Positions 36,341-44,005 of a stretch of DNA of 64,000 nucleotides are shown here, one piece after another (within the stretch, counting starts at the first letter, position 1; every line of letters begins with the position of its first letter). The notes under the pieces were generated by a model. That model was not told where the DNA came from. It was given only the letters and a program-made list of their open reading frames with translations, and did no database searches. Made by a program: the position numbers and the translations under genes. Origin of the DNA: Chitinophaga ginsengisegetis (GTDB lineage Bacteria > Bacteroidota > Bacteroidia > Chitinophagales > Chitinophagaceae). The DNA is taken from positions 124,001-188,000 of the forward strand of contig NZ_FUZZ01000002.1 of the NCBI RefSeq assembly GCF_900168065.1, read 5' to 3'.

Positions 36341-37738
36341 ATGAAAAAGATATGGATATATTATTTCCTCGGCATAGCAGTGATGCTCTCTGCGTGCGAC
36401 AGGAAATCAGACCTTAATATAGATGGGATACCAACGGATGTGAGAATAGCACAGGCCCTGGCCACCTATCAGCAAAAGCTTACCGACGCCCCCTACGGAT
36501 GGGTGGTTACCCAGTACACCAACGGTACCTCCACCAATGGCGGCGTTACCCGCAACGGGCCTAAAGCGGTATTCTCCTATTATATGAAATTCGATAAAAA
36601 CAGCCAGGTGTCTATGCTGTCGGATTTTAACATTGGAGCTGCCACTGTTTTTAACAATACCGGCTACCGCATCAAAGCTAACCAACGCCCAACGCTGATC
36701 TTTGATACCTATAGCTATGTTCACCTTCCCTGCGATCCGGATGGTAGCATATCCAACAGTCCTTTCGGATCAGGCTTCGGATGGGGAACCGATTTTGAAT
36801 TTTCTTTTGCAGACAACGTAGCCGCATCGGAACTGGGAGACACCATCCGTTTGAAAGGCAACCTGAATCAGGCGGAAGCGGTGATGGTAAAGGCCACGCA
36901 GGCAGAACAAACGCTGTTCACTACCAGCGGGTTCGGTTCTTACAGCACCTTCAATAAGATCCTCGAATATTTCAAACGGGTGAACGTTGGCGGCGTCATC
37001 TTCGAAATAACTCCCGGCGTAGGCGGCAGATCGTTCGATATTAAAACAACAGGCAGTCAAACTATTACCAATGTCGGCTGCCAGTTCGCGCCCACCAGCA
37101 TCATACTACAGGAACCCGTTACTGTTGGTGGACTCACGGTTCGCTCCCTCGACAATCTCGTTTGGAATGCAGGCAGCCGCACCATCAGCGCCACTGTCAA
37201 TGGTACTGCTGCTACCATTGCGCCCGCTCTGGCGCCGCTATCGCCGGAACCAGGTATCGCGATCGCCTTCTACAATGAAGGGCTCGACAACCCCTGGCTT
37301 ACTATTCCGGGCTTCCACATCAGCGGAGTGGATGACGCTTACAATATCAGGGGACTTACCTTTCCGGGCCGAACCTACTACAGGTATGTATATTACCCGG
37401 GCCTGGTAGATGCAGGCGGTGGCGACTTTTACGATGTGTTGTCGCCGTTCTTCGTAGGAGCTACTAACGGCTACCCCTACCTGTTTGCGGGCGGAGTGGC
37501 GTATCCATATTTACAGAGTGGTGGCCGTCTTACCTTCGAAATGCTCGATGGTGGCGATCCAATCGTGAATCCTCCGGCCATTATTTCTACCAATAACGTT
37601 TTTAATACCGGTAAAACAGCGCCGCCTTATTTTGCCAACTCCGCAGGCTTTTATATTGTACGTAAAGCAGATGGAACTACAATGGATATGGTGACTGCCG
37701 GCGACGCACTGGGCTGGATATCATGGAACCACCAGTAA
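36341..37738 (+). CDS. DUF4302 domain lipoprotein
   Basis: The ATG at 36341 gives a lipoprotein signal (MKKIWIYYFLGIAVMLSAC, Cys19) in a 465-residue protein. The frame is open back to 36248 inside the previous gene, but that would bury the signal. The N-terminal region (RIAQALATYQQKLTDAPYGWVVTQYTN ... GPKAVFSYYMKFDKNSQVSMLSDFN) is characteristic of DUF4302 proteins, which travel with the SusCD/metallohydrolase set. The rest is beta-rich, with no catalytic motif. It is probably a surface ligand-binding or accessory protein of the importer. The domain's biochemical role is unknown. Confidence 0.85.
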   Translation: MKKIWIYYFLGIAVMLSACDRKSDLNIDGIPTDVRIAQALATYQQKLTDAPYGWVVTQYTNGTSTNGGVTRNGPKAVFSYYMKFDKNSQVSMLSDFNIGAATVFNNTGYRIKANQRPTLIFDTYSYVHLPCDPDGSISNSPFGSGFGWGTDFEFSFADNVAASELGDTIRLKGNLNQAEAVMVKATQAEQTLFTTSGFGSYSTFNKILEYFKRVNVGGVIFEITPGVGGRSFDIKTTGSQTITNVGCQFAPTSIILQEPVTVGGLTVRSLDNLVWNAGSRTISATVNGTAATIAPALAPLSPEPGIAIAFYNEGLDNPWLTIPGFHISGVDDAYNIRGLTFPGRTYYRYVYYPGLVDAGGGDFYDVLSPFFVGATNGYPYLFAGGVAYPYLQSGGRLTFEMLDGGDPIVNPPAIISTNNVFNTGKTAPPYFANSAGFYIVRKADGTTMDMVTAGDALGWISWNHQ

Positions 37739-37762
37739 TTTTATTATTAAAATTTTTATCAG

Positions 37763-38164
37763 ATGAAAAAGATATTCTTCATAGCTGTTATAACCCTGCT
37801 GGGCGGCAAATTGGCACAGGCCCAACAAAGTACCCCGTCGCCGGTTAACCAGGTAAAGGAAGGCTATAAGCAAACAAGGGCCAATACCGATTATAGCATG
37901 ATCTACCTGAGAAACATTGCGGTGACCGATGCGCAGAAACCACAGGTAAATAAAATAATACTGAATTATCTCGACGCCAAAAGAACATTGGCGCTGGCTA
38001 ACAAACAAGACCTCAGCGTTTACAGGCAGCAGCAACCTGCCCTGTTCAACGACTTTAAAACAAAACTCGCCGCAGTGCTGAACAGCGAACAGATGTCCGC
38101 ATTCATGGCGTCAAAGCCGCCACTCGACGATAAGAAAAACCTGTTAAGAGGATTATTCTACTAA
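37763..38164 (+). CDS. Small secreted helical protein of unknown function
   Basis: The 133-residue product has a signal peptide (MKKIFFIAVITLLGGKLAQA) and a mature helical part rich in Gln, Lys and Ala (VNKIILNYLDAKRTLALANKQDLSVYRQQQPALFNDFKTKLAAVLNSEQMSAF). The last helix resembles the 'ILTPEQ' region of Spy/CpxP-like proteins, but the similarity is weak. It is the last gene of the second SusCD operon, 24 bases after the DUF4302 gene, with a strong terminator after it, so it probably supports that importer in the periplasm. I cannot name a family. Confidence 0.7.
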   Translation: MKKIFFIAVITLLGGKLAQAQQSTPSPVNQVKEGYKQTRANTDYSMIYLRNIAVTDAQKPQVNKIILNYLDAKRTLALANKQDLSVYRQQQPALFNDFKTKLAAVLNSEQMSAFMASKPPLDDKKNLLRGLFY

Positions 38165-38169
38165 AATAA

Positions 38170-38199
38170 AAAACGGAGGGGATCATTCCCCTCCGTTTT
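38170..38199. terminator. Bidirectional terminator overlapping the HxlR stop
   Basis: A perfect 12-bp stem (AAAACGGAGGGG at 38170-38181 with CCCCTCCGTTTT at 38188-38199) with a six-base loop closes the second SusCD operon. It also contains the last codons (NGGE and stop) of the convergent HxlR gene, so that regulator ends inside its own terminator. Confidence 0.85.
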
Positions 38200-38554
38200 C
38201 ACTTGTATTTTTCTTGCCGAGAATTTCCGCGCGGTGCTGCTCTCCCCACTCTTTCATTGCACTAATCACCGGCGCCAGTGTTTTGCAGTAAGGCGTAATG
38301 TCATATTCCACTGTCACCGGCCGCGTATCGCACACCGTACGACTTACCAGTTTATGCATTTCCAGCTCCTGCAATTCCTTTGAAAGTACCCTCGGTGAAA
38401 TGTTTAATTCTTTCACCAACTCACGGAACCGACGCCTGCCTCCTTTATAAAATGTTAAAAGTAGCAACAGCTTCCACTTTCCGCTGATGGTTTCTAAAGT
38501 ATCTCTTACAGCCATCCCGGCTGATTTGCATTCCTTTTCACTTAAATGTTCCAT
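38183..38554 (-). CDS. HxlR-family transcriptional regulator
   Basis: From the ATG at 38554 the protein is 123 residues. The HxlR core is clear: VRDTLETISGKWKLLLLLTFYKGGRRRFRELVKELNISPRVLSKELQELEMHKLVSR, then TVEYDITPYCKTLAPVISAMKEWGEQHR. An in-frame ATG at 38590 is rejected because it lies within the promoter: a -7 box and a perfect palindrome stand between the two. The regulator should bind that palindrome and control itself. The divergent neighbour is lptD, 89 bases away, which may share the control region. The inducer is unknown. Confidence 0.9.
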   Translation of the reverse strand: MEHLSEKECKSAGMAVRDTLETISGKWKLLLLLTFYKGGRRRFRELVKELNISPRVLSKELQELEMHKLVSRTVCDTRPVTVEYDITPYCKTLAPVISAMKEWGEQHRAEILGKKNTSENGGE

Positions 38555-38568
38555 GTCAGTATCCTTTT

Positions 38569-38595
38569 TGTAACCGGTTACACGAGGCAAACATA
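38569..38595 (-). promoter_or_regulatory. -7 box and 14-bp palindromic operator of the HxlR gene
   Basis: On the minus strand TATGTTTG (38595 to 38588) is an exact TAnnTTTG. Five bases downstream starts the perfect palindrome TGTAACCGGTTACA (38569-38582), which covers the expected transcription start. A dimeric HxlR protein bound there would block initiation, so autorepression is the simplest reading. The distance to the lptD ATG (38644) is about 60 bases. Confidence 0.55.
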
Positions 38596-38643
38596 ACCAT
38601 TCCGGTACTATTTTCGCTCAACGGATGCCATCCAATTGCATAC

Positions 38644-41259
38644 ATGAAAATACTTTGCCAGCTACTTTCGGTTTTACTGATTGCCCTCATTCTTATTGCC
38701 GCAGGCGTGCCTCATACAGCCCTCATTATTTCACCGGATGCTTTGGACAGCCTCCCCGCTGATACTTTGCCCATCGCCTCACCCGATAGCATGGATGCCC
38801 CCATCCATTACAAAGCGAAAGACTCTATCGTAATGCAGATACCCAAAAAACGTATACTCCTGTACGGTAGCGGCGATACCAAATACAAAGAAACCAACAT
38901 CACCGCGGAACGTATCAGCTTCGACCAGGAAAACGGCATGGTGGAAGCCACTAAAGTAAACGACACCGCCGGCAAAGCCATTGGCCGCCCTGTTATGACC
39001 GACAACGGGCAAAGCTTTGAGTCAGATACCATGCAGTTTAATATTACCACCCGTAAAGCAAAAATTTATAATACCCGGTCGGTATACGGAGAAGGATTTA
39101 TCACCAGCCAGCAGTCCAAACGGATGCCGGACAACACCATCTTCGGCTTTAAAAATACATTTACCACCTGCGATCTCGATACCCCGCACTTCCAGTTCCG
39201 CGCCCGTAAAATAAAAGTGATCCCCGATAAACTGGTGATCTCCGGTCCGGCTAACCTGGAAATTGAAGGCATTCCCACACCTTTGTTTATCCCGTTCGCC
39301 ATTTTCCCCATCACCCAGGGACAACGCTCAGGGATACTGCCGCCACAATACGTGGTGAACCAGCAAAAGGGAATCGGCCTGGAAAACGGCGGGTACTATC
39401 TCGGCCTGGGCGACAACTTCGACCTCACTACCCGGATAGACCTCTACTCGTACGGCAGCTGGGGGATCAAGGCCAGTCCTACCTACCGGAAAAGATATAA
39501 ATACAACGGGGGCTTTAACTTCGACTTTGCCAACACCCGCTTCGGCGACCCGGAAGTAAAATCAGAGTTCAGTACCTCGAAAGATTTCCGCGTAACCTGG
39601 AACCACAGTATGGACAGCAAGGCCCGCCCTGGCGTGAACTTTGGTGCGGCAGTAAACTTTGGTACATCTTCCTATAACAAATACAATGTATTTGATTACA
39701 ATACCCGCGTAAACAATAACATCGGGTCATCTATCACGTTCTCCAAAACCTGGCAGGGCAAACCCTATAACCTTACAATGGGATTGAACCATTCGCAAAA
39801 CCTCAGCACCCGCGATGTGTCCATCTCTTTCCCGGATGCGACTTTCACCGTGAACACCATCTACCCTTTCCAGCCAAAGGAAATGGTGGGCGCACCAAAG
39901 TGGTACGAAAAAATTGGCATCTCTTATAATACTATCCTGCGTAACCAGGCTAATTTCAAGGATTCCCTGTTTGGAAAGCAAGCGATGTTTGACGCCATGC
40001 AAACAGGTATGCAGCACAATATCCCGATCTCGTTTTCTATCCCGGTGTTTAAAACATTTACGTTATCACCTGGCATCAACTACACAGAATACTGGTACAC
40101 CAAGAAACTTATCCGCAAGTGGGACCCCAATAAAAAGAACCTCGGATCGGACACCGCGGGTGGCGCTATTGACACCACTTATATTCCGGGCTTTTACAGT
40201 GCCCGCGATATCAGCGCCAGCATGTCGCTGTCCACCGCCATGTACGGCATGTATACGTTTAACAAAAACTCGAAGATAAAAGCCATCCGTCATGTGATGC
40301 GGCCCACGATGAGTGTAAGCTACCGCCCGGATCTTTCCAGCCAGTATTATCATGAGCTGCAGTACAACAAGGAGGGCGACAAACAAATGGTGTCCGATTT
40401 CGATGGCGCCATCATAGGAGTGCCTTCCCCAGGCGCTTTCGGAGGTATTAACTTCGGACTGGATAATAACCTGGAGATGAAAGTATTCTCGAAAAAAGAT
40501 ACAACCGGACGTCATGAAAAGAAAATAAAACTGCTGGATGGTTTTGGGATCAACGGCAGCTATAACCTGGTAGCCGACTCCTTTAAATTATCTACGTTCA
40601 GTTTATATGCCCGCACCAACCTGTTCGATAAACTGAATATCTCCGCCAGCGGTAACCTCGATCCCTACCAGGTAGACGCCCGCGGCCGCCGCCTCGATAA
40701 ATACGTATGGCAGCAGGGCAAAATCAGCCTGGGTCGTTTAACCAATGCCAGCGTTTCCCTGAGCACTTCGTTCCAGTCGAAGGATGCAAAGAGCAAGGAA
40801 AAGGAACAGAAGATCGACTCTTTGGAGAATGTACAGGGCGCAGACGCCGCTTTTGCGGCACAACAGCGGCAGTTGCAGATGGTGCGTAACAATCCGGGCG
40901 AATACGTGGATTTCGATATCCCCTGGCGCATAGATCTTTCTTATAGTTTATCTTATACCAACACCATCATCCCCGACTCTGGCGGCGTGGTAAAGCGGAT
41001 CACCCAATATGTGAGTTTTAATGGCGACTTTAGTCTCACACCCAAATGGAAGATCGGTTTGAACAGTGGCTTCGATTTTACCAACATGCAAATCGCGTAC
41101 ACCAACATGTATATCTCGCGCGACCTGCACGATTTCAATCTCTCCATCAACCTGATTCCGTTTGGTACTTACCGGCAGTTCAGTTTCACCATCAGCGCCA
41201 AAGCCAGCATCCTGAAGGATTTGCGGCTTAACCGATCCAGGCAGTTCTATGATCAGTAG
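38644..41259 (+). CDS. lptD: LPS-assembly outer-membrane protein, LptD type (Bacteroidota form)
   Basis: The 871-residue protein begins with a hydrophobic export segment (LLSVLLIALILIAAGVPHTALI). A periplasmic OstA/LptA-like jelly roll follows (KETNITAERISFDQENGMVEATKVNDTAGKAIGRPVMTDNGQSFESDTMQFNI). After it comes the large outer-membrane barrel with the family phrases FIPFAIFPITQGQRSGILPPQY and GIGLENGGYYLGLGDNFDLTTRIDLYSYGSWGI. It inserts lipopolysaccharide into the outer leaflet with LptE. The last seven bases overlap the convergent MocR-type gene. It is diverged from E. coli LptD, as is normal in this phylum. No other lpt gene is nearby. Confidence 0.88.
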   Translation: MKILCQLLSVLLIALILIAAGVPHTALIISPDALDSLPADTLPIASPDSMDAPIHYKAKDSIVMQIPKKRILLYGSGDTKYKETNITAERISFDQENGMVEATKVNDTAGKAIGRPVMTDNGQSFESDTMQFNITTRKAKIYNTRSVYGEGFITSQQSKRMPDNTIFGFKNTFTTCDLDTPHFQFRARKIKVIPDKLVISGPANLEIEGIPTPLFIPFAIFPITQGQRSGILPPQYVVNQQKGIGLENGGYYLGLGDNFDLTTRIDLYSYGSWGIKASPTYRKRYKYNGGFNFDFANTRFGDPEVKSEFSTSKDFRVTWNHSMDSKARPGVNFGAAVNFGTSSYNKYNVFDYNTRVNNNIGSSITFSKTWQGKPYNLTMGLNHSQNLSTRDVSISFPDATFTVNTIYPFQPKEMVGAPKWYEKIGISYNTILRNQANFKDSLFGKQAMFDAMQTGMQHNIPISFSIPVFKTFTLSPGINYTEYWYTKKLIRKWDPNKKNLGSDTAGGAIDTTYIPGFYSARDISASMSLSTAMYGMYTFNKNSKIKAIRHVMRPTMSVSYRPDLSSQYYHELQYNKEGDKQMVSDFDGAIIGVPSPGAFGGINFGLDNNLEMKVFSKKDTTGRHEKKIKLLDGFGINGSYNLVADSFKLSTFSLYARTNLFDKLNISASGNLDPYQVDARGRRLDKYVWQQGKISLGRLTNASVSLSTSFQSKDAKSKEKEQKIDSLENVQGADAAFAAQQRQLQMVRNNPGEYVDFDIPWRIDLSYSLSYTNTIIPDSGGVVKRITQYVSFNGDFSLTPKWKIGLNSGFDFTNMQIAYTNMYISRDLHDFNLSINLIPFGTYRQFSFTISAKASILKDLRLNRSRQFYDQ

Positions 41260-42719
41260 AACAACACCTTTTCCAGTGTTCCTACTACCGCCGCAATTTC
41301 TTTATTGTTGAGCGACGCAAAACCCAAACGCAGCGCATTCTGCGACGAAGCGCCGTAGTGGTATTGCTCGCCGCTTGTCATCTGCAAACCAAGTGCTGCT
41401 GCCTTTGCTGCAATTTTCTTCAGCGGATATTTTTTGGAGAAGCGCAACCAGATAGCCATTCCGCCGGAAGGAACCGTAAACTTCACCGCGTCGCCAAGTT
41501 TGGTGCGCAATAAGTGACAAAGCAGATCCCGTCTTTCTTTATAAATTTTATTTGATTTTTTAAGATGCCGGTCGATGGTACCATCCTCAAACAGATTGGC
41601 CAATGCCTGCTCGGAAAGGTTATCCCCGCGCAGGTCCATCAGCCGGCGCAAGTCGGCGGCGGCCTTAATAAAATCCGCAGGCGCAATCATAAACCCGATA
41701 CGGATAGACAGCCCCAGCGACTTTGTAAACGACCCGATATAAATCACATTACCGCCATGATCCGCACTGGCCAATGGTAAAATTGGCGCCGAGCTATAGT
41801 GAAAATCATAATCGTAATCATCTTCTATCACCGGCAGTTTATACTTCCGGATAACCGCCAGCAGCTTCATTCGCCGCGCTGCACTCAGCGTAACCGTGGT
41901 AGGATGGTGATGATGCGTAATCAGGTACAGCATCTTTATTTTCCGTTTGCTGCATAATTGTTCAATCATATCTACATCAATCCCCTCTTCATCTACCGGC
42001 ACCCGTAACAGCTGTGCGCCCCGTTGTTCAAAACAGAGGTCCGCGAAAAAATAGTTCGGACTACCAACAATCACCAGGTCATCTTTTTTGATGAGTAATG
42101 CAGCAGCCAGGTAAATAGCCATTTGTGCGCCGCGGGTAATCATGATATGCGGCAAACTGATATTTAATCCGCGGGTATCAGAAAGATACTCCATCATTTG
42201 CTTACGCAGCGATTCCAGGCCAGTAGCGCCTCCATACATCAGCAGCTTGTGATACCGCGGGCTTTCAATCACCGAACGGCATTCCTTTACCCAGTCGGTA
42301 AGAGGCGCCAGCCGTGCATCCGGGAAGCCATCATTGACGACCAGTGCACCGGTAACCGGCTTCACACTGGCCAGCGTTATGGAAGGAACCTGATGAAACG
42401 AAAACGCCGCCGCATCTTCATAAGGAGATACCGCGCCGCGATAAGTCCGGGGTCGTATTACCGGTAAATTGCCTGCTACCATCACCCCTTTGCGCGGTAC
42501 CGCCACCAGCCAGTCCTGGCTTACCAGCTCATCATACGCTGCAATCACCGTTTTCCGGTGCAGCGCCAGTTGTAACGCCAGCACCCGGCTGCCGGGCAGG
42601 TATAGCCCCGGCTTTAAGATCCCTTCCTGGATAAGCCCTATGAGCCGGTTGGCGATTTGCTGGTACACCGGCAGCTTCAGCGTTTTATCTGTTTGTATGA
42701 GCGTTTTAAATGGCAGCAT
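41253..42719 (-). CDS. MocR/PdxR-type GntR regulator with aminotransferase domain
   Basis: The 488-residue protein joins an N-terminal GntR winged helix (VYQQIANRLIGLIQEGILKPGLYLPGSRVLALQLALHRKTVIAAYDELVSQDWL) to a fold-type I aminotransferase domain. The likely PLP lysine is Lys333 in GSFTKSLGLSIRIGFM, and VIEDDYDYDFHY supplies the pyridine-ring Asp. MocR proteins sense PLP or an amino acid adduct. The neighbouring direct repeat contains AAAGTGGACTA, which as I recall fits the published PdxR operator AAAGTGGW(-/T)CTA, so control of vitamin B6 or a PLP-linked gene is likely. It diverges from an AhpD-like gene. No pdxST genes are here. It ends overlapping lptD by seven bases. Confidence 0.9.
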   Translation of the reverse strand: MLPFKTLIQTDKTLKLPVYQQIANRLIGLIQEGILKPGLYLPGSRVLALQLALHRKTVIAAYDELVSQDWLVAVPRKGVMVAGNLPVIRPRTYRGAVSPYEDAAAFSFHQVPSITLASVKPVTGALVVNDGFPDARLAPLTDWVKECRSVIESPRYHKLLMYGGATGLESLRKQMMEYLSDTRGLNISLPHIMITRGAQMAIYLAAALLIKKDDLVIVGSPNYFFADLCFEQRGAQLLRVPVDEEGIDVDMIEQLCSKRKIKMLYLITHHHHPTTVTLSAARRMKLLAVIRKYKLPVIEDDYDYDFHYSSAPILPLASADHGGNVIYIGSFTKSLGLSIRIGFMIAPADFIKAAADLRRLMDLRGDNLSEQALANLFEDGTIDRHLKKSNKIYKERRDLLCHLLRTKLGDAVKFTVPSGGMAIWLRFSKKYPLKKIAAKAAALGLQMTSGEQYHYGASSQNALRLGFASLNNKEIAAVVGTLEKVLFY

Positions 42720-42720
42720 C

Positions 42721-42779
42721 TGGACTACTTAACAATTGTAAAGTGGACTACTAAGATACTCCAGTTGCCGGTAAATTTG
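42721..42779. promoter_or_regulatory. PdxR-like direct-repeat operator and promoter for the AhpD-like gene
   Basis: TGGACTACT occurs at 42721-42729 and again at 42744-42752, 23 bases apart, flanking the palindromic centre ACAATTGT. The second copy is part of AAAGTGGACTA (42740-42750), which fits the PdxR-type operator as I remember it. Downstream on the plus strand, TAAATTTG (42772-42779) is an exact -7 box for the gene starting at 42811. The operator is thus placed to control both divergent genes. Confidence 0.6.
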
Positions 42780-42810
42780 CAGGATCATTTTTAATACAAA
42801 ACAATTGACG

Positions 42811-43251
42811 ATGACAACCAGATTTTTGATGAACGAAACGGAACCCGGCGCATACGCCGCGATGCTGGGGCTGGAAAAATATCTTGCTACCACCGGCATT
42901 GCTCCGCTCCATCATGAGCTGATAAGAATACGCGCCTCGCAGATCAACGGCTGCGCTTTTTGTGTAAATAAACATAGTATAGACGCACTTAACTCAGGCG
43001 AAACCACGCAACGCCTGCTACTGCTCCCGGTATGGCGGGAATCGCCACAGTTCACGGAAGAAGAGCGGATCATCCTGGCTATGACGGAAGAAATTACGCT
43101 TATCAGCGAGAAAGGACTTACCGATGAAACCTATGAAAAAGCATTGGCCACATTTGGTTTGAATGGCACTGCGCAACTGATTATGGCAGTCAATATTATT
43201 AATGCGTGGGATCGCATCGGGATCACTACCCGGCGTATTCCTGGTCAATAA
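42811..43251 (+). CDS. Carboxymuconolactone decarboxylase / AhpD-like protein
   Basis: The 146-residue protein has the AhpD-like core: LGLEKYLATTGIAPLHHELIRIRASQINGCAFCVNKHSIDALNSGET with the CxxC pair and the His that relays protons. The C-terminal segment (FGLNGTAQLIMAVNIINAWDRIGI) completes the helical fold. Family members are peroxide-reducing or carboxymuconolactone-decarboxylating; the CAFC pair supports the peroxidase (AhpD-type) reading. It diverges from the MocR/PdxR-type regulator over a shared operator, a pairing that I believe is common. The ATG at 42811 is preferred to a TTG six bases upstream. Confidence 0.88.
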   Translation: MTTRFLMNETEPGAYAAMLGLEKYLATTGIAPLHHELIRIRASQINGCAFCVNKHSIDALNSGETTQRLLLLPVWRESPQFTEEERIILAMTEEITLISEKGLTDETYEKALATFGLNGTAQLIMAVNIINAWDRIGITTRRIPGQ

Positions 43252-43334
43252 AACCCAACAATATGGTATCTGTAAAAACTGCCCGCAGCGAAGCTGAGGA
43301 TGATACCCGTGTACGGGCACACGGCGTATCACCG

Positions 43335-43901
43335 TTACTGTTTTTTTGCCTGTACATTCAGCGTTACTGTGAGCTTATCATCAATGGCATTGTCTGGCCC
43401 CACCTGGAAGTCTTTCCGGTTAATGGTAAACTTACCGGTCAGTTGCACCGCCTCAGCAGATACCACTGCCGTAAACGGAAAAGTGATGGTCCGCGTAATT
43501 CCCTTGATGGTAAGCGCCGCAGTGAGCTGGTAAGTGGAGGGCTTATCCGTAGCTGCAATGCCGGTGGAAACAATCCGCATCACCGGATATTTCGCCGCAT
43601 TAAAATACTTCTCCTCCAGCAGGTCCCTGTCGCGTTTACCAATACCGGTGCTGATCGTATTTACAGCCACGGTCGCATCTATCGACGACGATTTCAGGTC
43701 ATGGGGATCAAAACGGATACTCCCTTTCAATCCTTTGAAATAGCCATTCACCGTAGAAGTAAAGATCAGGTGATTGATAATGGTAAACTGTACTTTGGAA
43801 CCGGCGTCTGTAGGAACATAGTGCTGCGCCTGTGCAGAAATACTGCAAAATGCCAGGAGGCATAACAACCATATACGCCGTGCGTTTGCGGGTGCTTTCA
43901 T
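43335..43901 (-). CDS. YceI-family lipid-binding-like secreted protein
   Basis: From the ATG at 43901 the product is 188 residues, with signal peptide (IWLLCLLAFCSISAQA). The YceI barrel pattern is clear: YVPTDAGSKVQFTIINHLIFTSTVNGYFKGLKGSIRFDPHDLKSSSIDATVAVNTISTGIGKRDRDLL then KYFNAAKYPVMRIVS and KDFQVGPDNAIDDKLTVTLNVQA. YceI-type lipocalin-like barrels bind isoprenoid chains or other lipids in the periplasm. A long upstream frame to 43985 lacks family features. It converges on the AhpD-like gene, with only a weak hairpin between them. Confidence 0.92.
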   Translation of the reverse strand: MKAPANARRIWLLCLLAFCSISAQAQHYVPTDAGSKVQFTIINHLIFTSTVNGYFKGLKGSIRFDPHDLKSSSIDATVAVNTISTGIGKRDRDLLEEKYFNAAKYPVMRIVSTGIAATDKPSTYQLTAALTIKGITRTITFPFTAVVSAEAVQLTGKFTINRKDFQVGPDNAIDDKLTVTLNVQAKKQ

Positions 43902-44005
43902 ACCTGCTAAGTTGGCTAATTCCCCGCTTATTACCAAATCATAAAAAAACAGCAGGCAGCCCTTGCAATGCCACCTGCCGTACATCTATCATTATGAAAA
44001 AAAAG

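Noticed and set aside
38555..38590. Upstream ATG of the second HxlR gene
   Set aside because: The palindrome and -7 box are placed so that transcription would start downstream of it.
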